Below are positions 16,135-26,783 of a stretch of 47,778 bases of DNA, piece after piece. A program made the position numbers and the translations under genes. The stretch comes from SCUN01 sp046598935 (GTDB lineage: Bacteria > Acidobacteriota > Vicinamibacteria > Vicinamibacterales > SCN-69-37), in NCBI GenBank assembly GCA_046598935.1, contig JBKJHW010000106.1, positions 1 through 47,778 of the forward strand. The letters run 5' to 3'. The notes below the pieces were generated by a model, which saw only the letters and a list, made by a program, of their open reading frames with translations, did no database searches and had not been told where the DNA came from. Position 1 is the stretch's first letter. Every line of letters begins with the position of its first letter.

Positions 16135-17541
16135 TTACTCTTTCAGTTTGAGCGCGAGCTGTTGGTAGGCGGCTTCGTCGCGCGGAAAGGCGACCGGGTA
16201 CTCGCCCGTGTAGCACGATGTGCAATAACTCTTCCGTTCCGGGCCGACCGAGTCGAGCAATCCTTCGAGGCTCAGGTAGCCGATCGTGTCCGCGCCGATG
16301 TATTTGCGGATCTCCTCGAGCGTGTGCGTCGCGCCGATGAGCTCGGCGCGCCGCGGAGTGTCCACGCCGTAGAAACACGGCGAAATCGTCGGCGGGCAGG
16401 AGATTCGCATGTGCACTTCGCGCGCGCCGGCGGCCCGCACCATCTTCACGATCTTCCGGCTCGTCGTGCCTCGCACAATCGAGTCGTCGACGAGCACAAC
16501 GCTGCGGCCGGTGAGAATGCTTCGAACCGGGTTCAGTTTCACGCGGACGCCGAAGTGGCGAATGCTCTGTTGTGGTTCGATGAACGTGCGGCCGACGTAG
16601 TGATTACGAATCAGGCCCATCCGCATCGGCAGGCCCGATGCTTCTGCGTAACCGGTCGCGGCGCACACGCCGCTGTCAGGAATCGGCACCACGACGTCAG
16701 CGTTCGGCGTTGGATGTTCGAGCGCGAGCCTTCGGCCGAACGCGGTGCGCGCCTCGTTCACACTTAAGCCGAACACGCTCGAATCCGGCCTGGCGAAGTA
16801 CACGTGCTCAAAAATGCAGTGCGCCTTCGGCGCCGTCGCGAACGGCCGGATCGATTTCGTGCCGTCCGGCCCCGCGATAAACATCTCGCCCGGCTCGATG
16901 TCGCGCACGTGAACGGCGTCGATCAAATCGAGCGCGCACGTCTCCGAGGCGACCACCCAGCCGTCGTTCAGCTTGCCGAGCGTGAGGGGCCGGAACCCGT
17001 GCGGGTCTCGCACCGCGATCATCCGGTCCTTGGTCAGCAGGACGAGCGAGAACGCGCCCTGCGCCTGCGACACGGCTTCAGTCAGCGCGGCTTCCGGCGT
17101 CGGCGCTTTCGATCGCGCGTACAAGTGCAGCAGCACCTCGGTGTCGCTCGTCGTCTGGAAAATAGCGCCCTCAGCGACGAGTTTTTCGCGCAGTTCGCCG
17201 CCGTTCACCAGATTGCCGTTGTGGCAAATCGCGATCTCGCCGTGCGCGCAGTCGATGAGAATCGGTTGCGCGTTCTTGAGGCCGCTCTCGCCCGCGGTCG
17301 AGTACCGCACATGACCGACCGCAGCCGTGCCGGCCAGCTTCGACAGGACCGACTCGTCAAAACCGTCAGCCACGTACCCCATGGCCTTGTGCATCGTGAG
17401 CCGCTCGCCGTCAGTGGCCGCGATGCCGGCGCTTTCCTGACCGCGATGCTGGAGCGCGTAGAGCCCGAGATACGTGAGATTCGCGGCCTCGGTGTGGCCG
17501 TGGATGCCGAAGATGCCGCATTCTTCGCGGAACTTGTCCAT
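16135..17541 (-). CDS. purF: Amidophosphoribosyltransferase PurF (Fe-S type)
   Basis: The committed step of purine synthesis: glutamine-dependent formation of phosphoribosylamine from PRPP. The N-terminal glutaminase has its nucleophile at C8 (FREECGIFGI), so a seven-residue propeptide is expected to be removed. The PRPP loop is SVVLVDDSIVRGTTSRKIV. Cysteines match the Bacillus-type [4Fe-4S] enzyme: KAHCIFEHVYF, CPPTISPCFYGVD and SYCTSCYTGEYP. That type is oxygen-sensitive, which can tie purine flux to redox state. It lies 6 bp after purL. Confidence 0.96.
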   Translation of the reverse strand: MDKFREECGIFGIHGHTEAANLTYLGLYALQHRGQESAGIAATDGERLTMHKAMGYVADGFDESVLSKLAGTAAVGHVRYSTAGESGLKNAQPILIDCAHGEIAICHNGNLVNGGELREKLVAEGAIFQTTSDTEVLLHLYARSKAPTPEAALTEAVSQAQGAFSLVLLTKDRMIAVRDPHGFRPLTLGKLNDGWVVASETCALDLIDAVHVRDIEPGEMFIAGPDGTKSIRPFATAPKAHCIFEHVYFARPDSSVFGLSVNEARTAFGRRLALEHPTPNADVVVPIPDSGVCAATGYAEASGLPMRMGLIRNHYVGRTFIEPQQSIRHFGVRVKLNPVRSILTGRSVVLVDDSIVRGTTSRKIVKMVRAAGAREVHMRISCPPTISPCFYGVDTPRRAELIGATHTLEEIRKYIGADTIGYLSLEGLLDSVGPERKSYCTSCYTGEYPVAFPRDEAAYQQLALKLKE

Positions 17542-17547
17542 GTATCG

Positions 17548-19794
<2,247 letters not shown>

Positions 19795-19797
19795 CCC

Positions 19798-20520
19798 CTA
19801 CACCGCGTGCAGCGCGCCGGTCAGGCTGCCCGAGGCGAACGCGTCGATGACTGACCGCAACAAGATGAGGCCCTCGTCGCTGCCCAGCCGCGTGTCGCAG
19901 GCTCGCTCCGGATGCGGCATGAGTCCGACCACGTTGCGCTGTTCGCTGCAGACCCCGGCAATGCTCGCGAGCGATCCATTCGGATTCGCGGCGTCGGTGA
20001 TCTGGCCGTCCGGCGTTGCATACCGGAAGACGATGCGGCGGTCCTTCTCAAGTGCCGCGATCACTTCGGGATCCGCGAAGAAGTTGCCCTCGCCATGCGA
20101 GATCGGCACCTTCAACACCTGGCCGGGCTTGCACAGCCGCGTGAACGGTGTGTCGTTCTGCTCCACGCGAATGGTCACGAACTCGCAGTGGAAGCGCAGG
20201 TCGCTGTTGCGCAACATCGCGCCGGGGAGCAGTCCGCTTTCCTGAAGGATCTGGAACCCGTTGCAGATGCCGAGGACCGGGCCGCCGCGGTCGGCGAACG
20301 CTTTCACGGCGGCCATGATGGGCGAGAATCGCGCGATCGCGCCTGTGCGCAGGTAGTCGCCGTGCGAAAATCCGCCGGGCAGGATCACCGCATCGGCGTC
20401 GCCGAGCGATGTCTCCTTGTGCCACACCATCGAGACGTCCTGGCCGAGCACCGTTTCGGCGGTGTATTGCGCTTCGTGATCGCAGTTCGAACCGGGAAAA
20501 ACGACGACGGCGAACTTCAC
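19798..20520 (-). CDS. purQ: Phosphoribosylformylglycinamidine synthase glutaminase subunit PurQ
   Basis: A 240-residue class I glutaminase that feeds ammonia to PurL. It begins KFAVVVFPGSNCDHE, has the oxyanion segment ILPGGFSHGDYLR, the nucleophile cysteine in LGICNGFQIL, and the His/Glu pair in MPHPERACD. The GTG start overlaps the purS stop as GTGA. Length is normal for the PurSQL system. Confidence 0.95.
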   Translation of the reverse strand: MKFAVVVFPGSNCDHEAQYTAETVLGQDVSMVWHKETSLGDADAVILPGGFSHGDYLRTGAIARFSPIMAAVKAFADRGGPVLGICNGFQILQESGLLPGAMLRNSDLRFHCEFVTIRVEQNDTPFTRLCKPGQVLKVPISHGEGNFFADPEVIAALEKDRRIVFRYATPDGQITDAANPNGSLASIAGVCSEQRNVVGLMPHPERACDTRLGSDEGLILLRSVIDAFASGSLTGALHAV

Positions 20521-20759
20521 TTGCCGACCTCAACGGTGAAGCTCTCGATGACCGGATTCGCGAGAACTTTGTCCGAGATTTCCTTCGCCATCTTCTCGGC
20601 GTCGGCGGCGTTGTCGACATCGAGGTCGAGGACGAAGTACTTGCCCTGCCGGACGTCTGTCGCCCGTCCGTACCCGAGTGAATGGAGCGCTTCAACAATC
20701 GCGCGGCCCTGCGGATCAAAGACCGAGGGTTTGAGCGTGACGAACACACGAGCCTTCAC
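20517..20759 (-). CDS. purS: Phosphoribosylformylglycinamidine synthase subunit PurS
   Basis: An 80-residue protein that bridges PurL and PurQ and helps ammonia transfer. It has the family pattern KARVFVTLKPSVFDPQGRAI, then ALHSLGYG and VRQGKYF. It starts at GTG 20759, 10 bp after purB, and its TGA overlaps the purQ GTG. Its presence confirms that the short PurL is used as a three-subunit complex. Confidence 0.94.
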   Translation of the reverse strand: MKARVFVTLKPSVFDPQGRAIVEALHSLGYGRATDVRQGKYFVLDLDVDNAADAEKMAKEISDKVLANPVIESFTVEVGK

Positions 20760-20769
20760 AGTCAGCCTC

Positions 20770-22101
20770 CTAAAACACTCTGCCGAAAATCGCGTCCACG
20801 TTGCGAAGCTGAGCGTTCAGATCGAACGCTTCGTCGACGACGTCCTTCGGCAACACCTTCATGACATCCGCGTCGGCCAGAATCAGCGACTTGAAGTCCG
20901 TCTGCGCTTGCCCAGTACGCTCCGCTGACCGCTGCGCTTCAAACGACTTCATCGCATTGCGCTGCACCCACTCGTAGGCCTGCTCGCGCGAAACTCCCCG
21001 GCGGGCAAGTTCGAGCAGCAGGGTGCCGGAAAACACCACGCCGCGCGAGCGGCCGAGGTTTTCCATCATGCGCTCCGGATACACGACCATGCCGGCGACA
21101 ATCCGCGTAAACCGGCGCAGCATGTGGTCGAGCCCGATAAAACTGTCGGGCACGATGACGCGCTCGACCGACGAGTGCGAGATGTCCCGCTCGTGCCAGA
21201 GCGCGACGTTCTCGAGCGCCGCCATCGAGTTCGAGCGAATCAGCCGCGCGAGACCGACGATCTGCTCGCAGCCAATGGGATTGCGCTTGTGCGGCATCGC
21301 CGACGAGCCCTTCTGGCCTTTGCCGAAGGGTTCTTCGATTTCTCCAATTTCTGTTTTCTGCAGGCCCCGGATTTCGAGCGCGAATTTTTCGAGCGACGCG
21401 GCAAGGATCGCGAGCGCCGTCATCAACTCGGCGTGGCGGTCGCGCTGAATGACCTGCGACGAGACCGGCGCCGGCTCAAGTCCCAGCGTCCGGCACACCG
21501 CTTCTTCGATCTTCGGATCGAGATGCGCGAACATGCCGACGGCGCCAGAAATCTTGCCGACCGACACGGCCGCGCGCGCGCGCACGATACGCTCGCGGCC
21601 GCGGGCGAGCTCCGCGTACCACAGGGCGAGCTTCACGCCAAGCGTCATCGGCTCGGCGTGCACGCCGTGGGTACGGCCGATCATCGGCGTCTTCTTGTGC
21701 TCGTGCGCCCGGGTTCTGATCGCGGCGGCGAGGGCGTCGATGTCGCGGAGAATGAGGTCGCAGGCGTCGCGCATCTGAAGCGCAAGCGCGGTGTCGAGCA
21801 CGTCGGACGACGTCATGCCGAAGTGCAACCAGCGCGCGGCGTCGCCGACGCGTTCGGCGACAGCGGTCGTAAACGCGATCACGTCGTGCTGCGTGACCTT
21901 TTCGATCTCGTCAATGCGCGGAATGAACGCGTCGAGCTCGGCTTCAGCCCTCTCGCGCAGCACCCTGGCGTCAGCGGCCGGCACCACACCGTCGGCGACG
22001 AGCGCGTCGGTTGCCGCCAACTCCACATCCAGCCATGTCTTGTACTTGTGCCGATCGCTCCAGATCGCGCCCATCTCGGGCTGGGTGTAACGCGGAATCA
22101 C
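20770..22101 (-). CDS. purB: Adenylosuccinate lyase PurB
   Basis: Acts twice in purine synthesis, removing fumarate from SAICAR and from adenylosuccinate. The 443 residues have the fumarase/aspartase-family signature SSAMPHKRNPIGCEQI, the catalytic HFGMTSSDVLDTA segment, GRTHGVHAEP and a conserved N-terminus (IPRYTQPEMGAIWSD). The GTG start overlaps the M16 peptidase stop (GTGA), which implies coupled translation. Confidence 0.96.
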   Translation of the reverse strand: MIPRYTQPEMGAIWSDRHKYKTWLDVELAATDALVADGVVPAADARVLRERAEAELDAFIPRIDEIEKVTQHDVIAFTTAVAERVGDAARWLHFGMTSSDVLDTALALQMRDACDLILRDIDALAAAIRTRAHEHKKTPMIGRTHGVHAEPMTLGVKLALWYAELARGRERIVRARAAVSVGKISGAVGMFAHLDPKIEEAVCRTLGLEPAPVSSQVIQRDRHAELMTALAILAASLEKFALEIRGLQKTEIGEIEEPFGKGQKGSSAMPHKRNPIGCEQIVGLARLIRSNSMAALENVALWHERDISHSSVERVIVPDSFIGLDHMLRRFTRIVAGMVVYPERMMENLGRSRGVVFSGTLLLELARRGVSREQAYEWVQRNAMKSFEAQRSAERTGQAQTDFKSLILADADVMKVLPKDVVDEAFDLNAQLRNVDAIFGRVF

Positions 22102-23378
22102 AGCCGAAGCCTCCCAGCGTCGATCGACGCGGTCTCGGGGCCGACAATGGTTGCGCTCAACTGATCCCCGCGCACCATGTCTTTGGCGACTCGGAGAATA
22201 TCGCCAGCCGTCACCTTCTCGATGCTGGCGAGCGTTTCATCCATCGTGTAATGGCGCGTGAAATACAGCTCCTGGCGCGCCAGATGCGACATCCGGCTCG
22301 AGGTGCTTTCGAGACTCAGCATGAGCGAGCCTTTCAGGTGATCCTTCGCCCGGCGCAGCTCCTCTGGCGAGACGACTTCGTCGCGAATCGTCCGCAGCTC
22401 GGCGAGCGTCAGGTCGATGACGTCGCCAACCTTGTCGTTCGCGCAGCCGGCGTAAATCGTCAGCATGCCGGCGTCGCTGTATGACGTCAGGTTGCTGAAG
22501 ACGGCATACGCCAGGCCGCGTTCTTCACGAATGTGCTGGAACAGCCGCGAGCTCATGGAGCCGCCGAGAATCGTGTTGAGCACGTAGGCGACGTGCCGGT
22601 CGTCGTGCCCCTGCGGCAGCGCGCCCGTTCCGAGACAGATATGGCTCTGCTCGATGTCTTTTCGGCGCACTGACAGGCCGCTCCCCACTGCGGGCGCCGA
22701 CGTCGGATACGCCGGCGCGGCCGTCGGCAGTTTCGAAAAAGCGCCGCTCACGAGGTCGCGCAGATGTTCGTGCTGGAAATTACCGGCGGCCGCAACGATC
22801 AGATTCGGCGCGGTGTAGGTGCGCGAGAAGTAATCGCGCAGCGACTCGGATGAAAACGACTGCACGGTGTCCGGTGTGCCGAGAATCGGACGACCGAGCG
22901 GATGGTTCAGCCAGAACTGGCGCGTGAACACTTCATGCACGAGATCGTCGGGCGCGTCTTCCACCATCTTGATCTCTTCAAGAATCACACTCTGTTCTTT
23001 TGTGACATCGACCGGCGCGAGCGCCGGGTTGAGAATCATGTCCGAAAGGATGTTGACCGCGATCGGCAGGTGCTCATCGAGCACGCGGATGTAATACGCG
23101 GCGTATTCCTTCGCCGTGAACGCGTCGAGCTGCCCGCCGATCGAATCCACCTCTTCCGCGATCGCCTGCGCGGAGCGCGTCGCCGTACCTTTGAAGAGCA
23201 TGTGCTCGACAAAATGCGCGATGCCGCTTTCGACGTCGCTCTCGTGACGCGATCCGCGCGCGAGCCAGACACCGAGCGTCACCGAGCGCACTTCCGACAT
23301 CGGCTCGGTCACGAGACGCAGGCCCGTCGGCAGTGTCTCTAAGTTGTTTACTCTCTTGAGGTTAGATGAGAGACTCAA
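22098..23378 (-). CDS. M16 family zinc metallopeptidase
   Basis: A 426-residue peptidase of the insulysin/processing-peptidase family, similar to the Bacillus YmxG type. The inverted zinc motif HFVEH is at 55-59 in SGIAHFVEHMLFKGT, and the distal ligand glutamate probably lies in the EEIKMVEDAPDDL region. The second half (SHICLGTGALPQG, ILGGSMSSRLFQHIREERGL) matches the inactive partner-like domain with its R/Y motif. The start is uncertain: TTG 23378 is the only reasonable upstream codon, only 19 bp from the divergent rlmN start, and no Shine-Dalgarno is seen. It leads the purine run and overlaps purB. Confidence 0.9.
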   Translation of the reverse strand: MSLSSNLKRVNNLETLPTGLRLVTEPMSEVRSVTLGVWLARGSRHESDVESGIAHFVEHMLFKGTATRSAQAIAEEVDSIGGQLDAFTAKEYAAYYIRVLDEHLPIAVNILSDMILNPALAPVDVTKEQSVILEEIKMVEDAPDDLVHEVFTRQFWLNHPLGRPILGTPDTVQSFSSESLRDYFSRTYTAPNLIVAAAGNFQHEHLRDLVSGAFSKLPTAAPAYPTSAPAVGSGLSVRRKDIEQSHICLGTGALPQGHDDRHVAYVLNTILGGSMSSRLFQHIREERGLAYAVFSNLTSYSDAGMLTIYAGCANDKVGDVIDLTLAELRTIRDEVVSPEELRRAKDHLKGSLMLSLESTSSRMSHLARQELYFTRHYTMDETLASIEKVTAGDILRVAKDMVRGDQLSATIVGPETASIDAGRLRL

Positions 23379-23397
23379 GACAAAGATTCTAACATCA

Positions 23398-24420
23398 ATG
23401 ACCGACCTCGCGGAACTAGACAGGCGCGAACTCGAGGAGACTCTCGCCGCTCTCGGCGCTCCGAAGTTTCACGGCAGACAGATTTATCGCTGGCTTTACA
23501 AGCGCGGCGTCACCGATCCGGCGGCGATGACCGATCTCAGCCAAAAACTGCGAACGACGCTCGCCGACGCGATCACCGTCACGACGCCAACTGTTGCAAA
23601 GAAACAGGTTTCCGAAGACGGCACGACGAAATTCCTGCTGAAGCTTGCCGACGGCCGACTGATCGAATCGGTCTACATCCCCGACACGCCCGCACAGACG
23701 TTCTGCATCTCAACCCAGGTCGGCTGCGCGATGAAATGCGCGTTTTGCCTGACGGGCACGATGGGGCTCGTGCGCAACCTCACCGCCGGCGAGATCGCCG
23801 GCCAGGTCCGCGTCCTTGCTCACGAAACCGGCCTCGCCAACTCCATCTTCAACATCGTCCTCATGGGCATGGGCGAGCCGCTGCACAATTACGACCCCGT
23901 GATGAAGGCGATCCGGATGCTCGCCGACAAGGACGGGCTCGACCTGCACCCGCGGCGCATCACGCTCTCCACCGTCGGCGTCGTCCCGGGCATGCAGAAG
24001 CTGGCGAATGAAGAACTCATGCCGAGCCTCGCGATTTCACTGCACGCGACGACGGAGGAACAGCGCGACAGGCTCGTGCCGATCAACCGGAAGTACGACA
24101 TCAATGAATTGATCGACGCCTGCCGCAAAATGCCGATGCGGCGCCGCGGCAAAATCATGTTCGAGTACGTCATGCTCGCGGGCGAAAACGACTCGATCGC
24201 CGACGCGAAGCGGCTCGTGAAATTGCTGAAGGGCCTGAAGGCCAAAGTGAACCTGCTGCCGCTCAACGAAGCGGCGGGAATTCCCTTCAAACGGCCGAGC
24301 GATGATGTCGTGAACGCGTTTGCGAAGGTGCTGGTCGAAGGCGACGTGCGGGTGACCGTTCGCAAGAGCCGCGGCCGGGACATTCGCGCGGCCTGCGGAC
24401 AGCTCGCGACAGACCAATAG
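23398..24420 (+). CDS. rlmN: Dual-specificity 23S rRNA/tRNA adenine C2-methyltransferase RlmN
   Basis: A radical SAM enzyme that methylates A2503 of 23S rRNA and A37 of some tRNAs. The [4Fe-4S] motif is C110-x3-C114-x2-C117 (CAMKCAFC). The methyl-carrier cysteine near the end lies in RGRDIRAACGQL. Other conserved parts are KFHGRQIYRWLYKRG near the N-terminus, NIVLMGMGEPLHNYD and RITLSTVGVVPGM. The ATG at 23398 gives the usual N-terminus (340 residues). It diverges from the M16 peptidase across 19 bp. A dyad, GTTAGA (23361) and TCTAAC (23388), spans the start region of the divergent gene. Confidence 0.95.
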   Translation: MTDLAELDRRELEETLAALGAPKFHGRQIYRWLYKRGVTDPAAMTDLSQKLRTTLADAITVTTPTVAKKQVSEDGTTKFLLKLADGRLIESVYIPDTPAQTFCISTQVGCAMKCAFCLTGTMGLVRNLTAGEIAGQVRVLAHETGLANSIFNIVLMGMGEPLHNYDPVMKAIRMLADKDGLDLHPRRITLSTVGVVPGMQKLANEELMPSLAISLHATTEEQRDRLVPINRKYDINELIDACRKMPMRRRGKIMFEYVMLAGENDSIADAKRLVKLLKGLKAKVNLLPLNEAAGIPFKRPSDDVVNAFAKVLVEGDVRVTVRKSRGRDIRAACGQLATDQ

Positions 24421-24458
24421 AGGCCATGCGGCGCGACTAACTTGATGCGCGGGAAGAC

Positions 24459-24956
24459 TTACGACTTGGCCAGCTTGGCTGCAGCGGCTTCGACTTTGTC
24501 CTCGAGCTTCTTCTTATAAGCCGTGAGCTTTCCCGCGAGCGCATGATCACCCAGCGCGATCATCTGCGCGGCAAGCACGCCGGCGTTTGTCGCGCCGGGT
24601 TTGCCGATCGCAACGGTCGCCACCGGAACGCCTGGCGGCATCTGTACCGTAGACAGCAGCGCGTCCATGCCCTTCAACGCTGATGAATCGATCGGCACGC
24701 CGATGACGGGGCGTGTTGTGTGCGCAGCGACGACACCCGCGAGATGCGCGGCGGCGCCCGCGCCGATGATGAAAACCTTCACGCCGCGCTGATGACTTTC
24801 GTCAATCATGCGCATCACGCGCGCGGGAGACCGGTGCGCCGATGCGACAGTCATCTCCCACTTCAAACCAAATTCATTGAGAGCATCGCCCGCCGCGCGC
24901 ATGATTTCCGCGTCGGAATCCGAGCCCATGAGAATCATCACGTCGAGTGTGTTCAT
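24459..24956 (-). CDS. purE: 5-(carboxyamino)imidazole ribonucleotide mutase PurE
   Basis: A 165-residue class I PurE that shifts the carboxylate of N5-CAIR to give CAIR. Motifs: MGSDSDAEIM, VASAHRSPARV, IGAGAAAHLAGVVAAHT and GVPIDSSALKGMDALLS. The ATG overlaps the purD TGA. Class I PurE normally works with PurK, which is not in the window. It ends 38 bp from rlmN in convergent orientation, with no clear terminator between them. Confidence 0.95.
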   Translation of the reverse strand: MNTLDVMILMGSDSDAEIMRAAGDALNEFGLKWEMTVASAHRSPARVMRMIDESHQRGVKVFIIGAGAAAHLAGVVAAHTTRPVIGVPIDSSALKGMDALLSTVQMPPGVPVATVAIGKPGATNAGVLAAQMIALGDHALAGKLTAYKKKLEDKVEAAAAKLAKS

Positions 24957-26224
24957 TGTTCGGTCGCCTTCCGGCCAATATCGGTGCGGAATTCCGCTCC
25001 ATCATATGAGATTTTTTTCACGCCATCGTAGGCGCGGCTGATGGCGTCCCGATAGGTTGCGGCGCGCCCGACAACGACCAGCACGCGGCCGCCTGAGGTC
25101 ACGGCTCGACCGTCGACGTCCTTCGTTCCCGCATGAAACACGACGATCCCCGGCTCCTGATTGGCGGTTTCGATGCCGGTGATCGCTTTTCCCGTGTCGA
25201 CCTTGCCCGGATACCCGCCCGACGCCATCACGACGCCGACGAACTTGTCAGAGGACAGCGTCAGCTTGGGCGCGCGGTCGAGGCCGCCTTCGGCGGCGGC
25301 CATCAGCGCGCTTGTGAAATCGCCGTCGATCGCGGGCAGAAGCGCCTGCGCCTCCGGATCGCCGAAACGCACGTTGAATTCGATGACACGCGGTCCGTCC
25401 TTCGTGAGCATCAGCGACACATAGAGAAACCCAATGTAACCGCCCGCGCTCGCATCGATCACCGGCTGTACGATGTCGCGCATCACTTCCTGTTCGAGCG
25501 CAGGAGTCATCAGCGGACTCGGCGCGAACGCGCCCATGCCGCCGGTGTTCGGTCCCGTGTCGCCGTCATACGCGCGCTTGTGGTCCTGGGCGCTCCCAAG
25601 AGGGACCGCTCGCTTGCCGTCGCACAACGCGAAGAACGACACCTCGGGCCCGAACAGACACTCCTCGATGACCACGCGCGAGCCGGCTTCGCCAAACGTC
25701 CGCGTTTCGAGACACGACCGCACGGCCGCTTCCGCTTCCGCGCGATCCTGCGCGACGACGACGCCCTTGCCACCGGCGAGGCCGTCGGCCTTGACCACAA
25801 CGGGCAGACCGAATCGTTCACTGGAGAGGACGGTCAGGGCCGCGTCAAGAGTGTCAACGACTTCGAAACGGGCGGTCGGGATCTTGTGCTCGGCCATGAC
25901 CGCTTTGGCGAAGGCCTTGGAACACTCGAGTTGGGCACTTTGCCGGCTCGGACCGATCGTGGGGTGGCCGGCGGCCCTCAGTGCGTCGGAAACGCCGGCG
26001 TCGAGCGGGGCTTCCGGTCCAATTACGGTCAGATCGATGCGTTCCCGGGCAATCAGATCCAGGACGGCCTGGGCATCATTAATAGAGAGGGGGACGACCT
26101 GACCGACCTGTGCCATTCCGGGGTTCCCTGGGGCGCAAAGCACCCGCGTCACCCCTGGGTCCCGGGCGATCCTCCAGGCCAGGGCGTGTTCCCGGCCCCC
26201 GGAGCCCAAAATCAGCACTCGCAT
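24953..26224 (-). CDS. purD: Phosphoribosylamine-glycine ligase PurD
   Basis: GAR synthetase: ATP-dependent joining of phosphoribosylamine and glycine. The 423 residues show the full family layout: LILGSGGREHALAWRIA at the start, IGPEAPLDAGVSDAL, the ATP-grasp VVKADGLAGGKGVVVAQ, GDTGPNTGGMGAFAPSP and IEFNVRFGDPEAQ. It is the first gene of a two-gene unit with purE. Its promoter should lie in the 150 bp shared with divergent rpsU; no clear -35/-10 pair was found for this strand. Confidence 0.96.
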   Translation of the reverse strand: MRVLILGSGGREHALAWRIARDPGVTRVLCAPGNPGMAQVGQVVPLSINDAQAVLDLIARERIDLTVIGPEAPLDAGVSDALRAAGHPTIGPSRQSAQLECSKAFAKAVMAEHKIPTARFEVVDTLDAALTVLSSERFGLPVVVKADGLAGGKGVVVAQDRAEAEAAVRSCLETRTFGEAGSRVVIEECLFGPEVSFFALCDGKRAVPLGSAQDHKRAYDGDTGPNTGGMGAFAPSPLMTPALEQEVMRDIVQPVIDASAGGYIGFLYVSLMLTKDGPRVIEFNVRFGDPEAQALLPAIDGDFTSALMAAAEGGLDRAPKLTLSSDKFVGVVMASGGYPGKVDTGKAITGIETANQEPGIVVFHAGTKDVDGRAVTSGGRVLVVVGRAATYRDAISRAYDGVKKISYDGAEFRTDIGRKATEQ

Positions 26225-26306
26225 AAGGGCTCAATTGTCCCCGGTTCGTACGGTGATACGCTAGGGAATTGCCGCCTCATGTGATGGCCCGTTAGGGGCG
26301 ATCCGT

Positions 26307-26337
26307 ATCGGGTTATGTATCTGGTAATCGGGTAATG
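26307..26337 (+). repeat. Two 11-bp direct repeats 20 bp apart upstream of rpsU
   Basis: ATCGGGTTATG (26307-26317) and ATCGGGTAATG (26327-26337) differ at one base and are spaced by exactly 20 bp, about two helical turns. They lie in the purD-rpsU divergent region, 37-67 bp before the rpsU start. This could be a regulator site or part of the rpsU promoter region; no factor can be named. Confidence 0.4.
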
Positions 26338-26358
26338 GCGGCTACAAATTCAAGCGGG

Positions 26359-26367
26359 AAGGGGGTG
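26359..26367 (+). promoter_or_regulatory. Near-perfect Shine-Dalgarno deciding the rpsU TTG start
   Basis: AAGGGGGTG matches eight of nine bases of the full complement to the 16S tail (AAGGAGGTG), the ninth allowing a G-U pair. It lies six bases before TTG 26374. It is far stronger than the sites before most neighbouring genes, several of which show none. Confidence 0.8.
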
Positions 26368-26373
26368 TCAGCC

Positions 26374-26571
26374 TTGGCAGAAGTAAAAGTTCAGGAAGGT
26401 GAGTCTATTGAAAGCGCGCTCCGCCGTTTCAAGCGGAAAGTGCAGCAAGAAGACATCATCAAAGATATTAAGAAGCACTCGTTCTACCTGAAGCCAGGCG
26501 ACAAACGCCGGGCCAAACAGGCCTTGGCGCGTAAGCGCTCCCGGAAGAAGCAGCGCCGCGACCCGGATTAG
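26374..26571 (+). CDS. rpsU: 30S ribosomal protein bS21
   Basis: A 65-residue bS21 with the normal body: AEVKVQEGESIESALRRFKR, KHSFYLKPGDKRRAKQ and a very basic tail (KRSRKKQRRDPD). It binds the 30S platform near the anti-Shine-Dalgarno and helps initiation. I start it at TTG 26374, because the protein then begins as bS21s do. AAGGGGGTG (26359-26367) lies six bases before it and can pair over nine bases with the 16S 3' end, one pair being G-U. An in-frame ATG at 26335 would add 13 unrelated residues and has no ribosome site. A terminator follows. Confidence 0.94.
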   Translation: MAEVKVQEGESIESALRRFKRKVQQEDIIKDIKKHSFYLKPGDKRRAKQALARKRSRKKQRRDPD

Positions 26572-26601
26572 CCTCATTTCCGGGGTGGTTGGTAATAGAC
26601 G

Positions 26602-26638
26602 AATGGGCGGGCCCGCCAGGGTCCGCCCATTGCGTTTT
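26602..26638 (+). terminator. Hairpin terminator after rpsU
   Basis: AATGGGCGG (26602-26610) and CCGCCCATT (26623-26631) form a perfect nine-pair stem with a 12-base loop, followed by GCGTTTT. The T-run is short, but position and stem fit an intrinsic terminator separating rpsU from the STAS gene. Confidence 0.65.
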
Positions 26639-26721
26639 GGGCTAGACTAAGGACGATTTTTCCCGGGTCTTGGCAGGAGTCGAGACCGGCAGCGGCGCGC
26701 CATTGCGCCATTGGCAATACT

Positions 26722-26781
26722 GAAAGCCGCAAGGCGATTGGGAAAGACGCTAGGCGTTTGAGAAAGACGCGAGGAGTTTGA
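26722..26781 (+). repeat. Three tandem 20-bp direct repeats upstream of the STAS gene
   Basis: Copies begin at 26722, 26742 and 26762, each starting GAAAG. They read GAAAGCCGCAAGGCGATTGG, GAAAGACGCTAGGCGTTTGA and GAAAGACGCGAGGAGTTTGA. Copies 2 and 3 differ at two positions. The third copy contains the GAGGAG ribosome site for the ATG at 26784. The exact 20-bp phase fits protein binding on one DNA face or repeated decoy ribosome sites in the leader. Confidence 0.75.
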
Positions 26782-26783
26782 AG

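Noticed and set aside
24421..24458. Terminator between rlmN and purE
   Set aside because: Only short CG-rich matches are present, with no stable stem and no T-run.
26335..26373. ATG 26335 as the rpsU start
   Set aside because: It adds 13 residues foreign to bS21 and has no ribosome site, while the TTG at 26374 has a near-perfect one.
26671..26735. Possible sigma54 (-24/-12) sites upstream of the STAS and glycan genes
   Set aside because: The TGGCA strings there lack a GC at the required -12 spacing.
26722..26781. Three 20-bp repeats considered as a small CRISPR array
   Set aside because: They are directly abutting with no spacers, are shorter than CRISPR repeats, and no cas gene is near.
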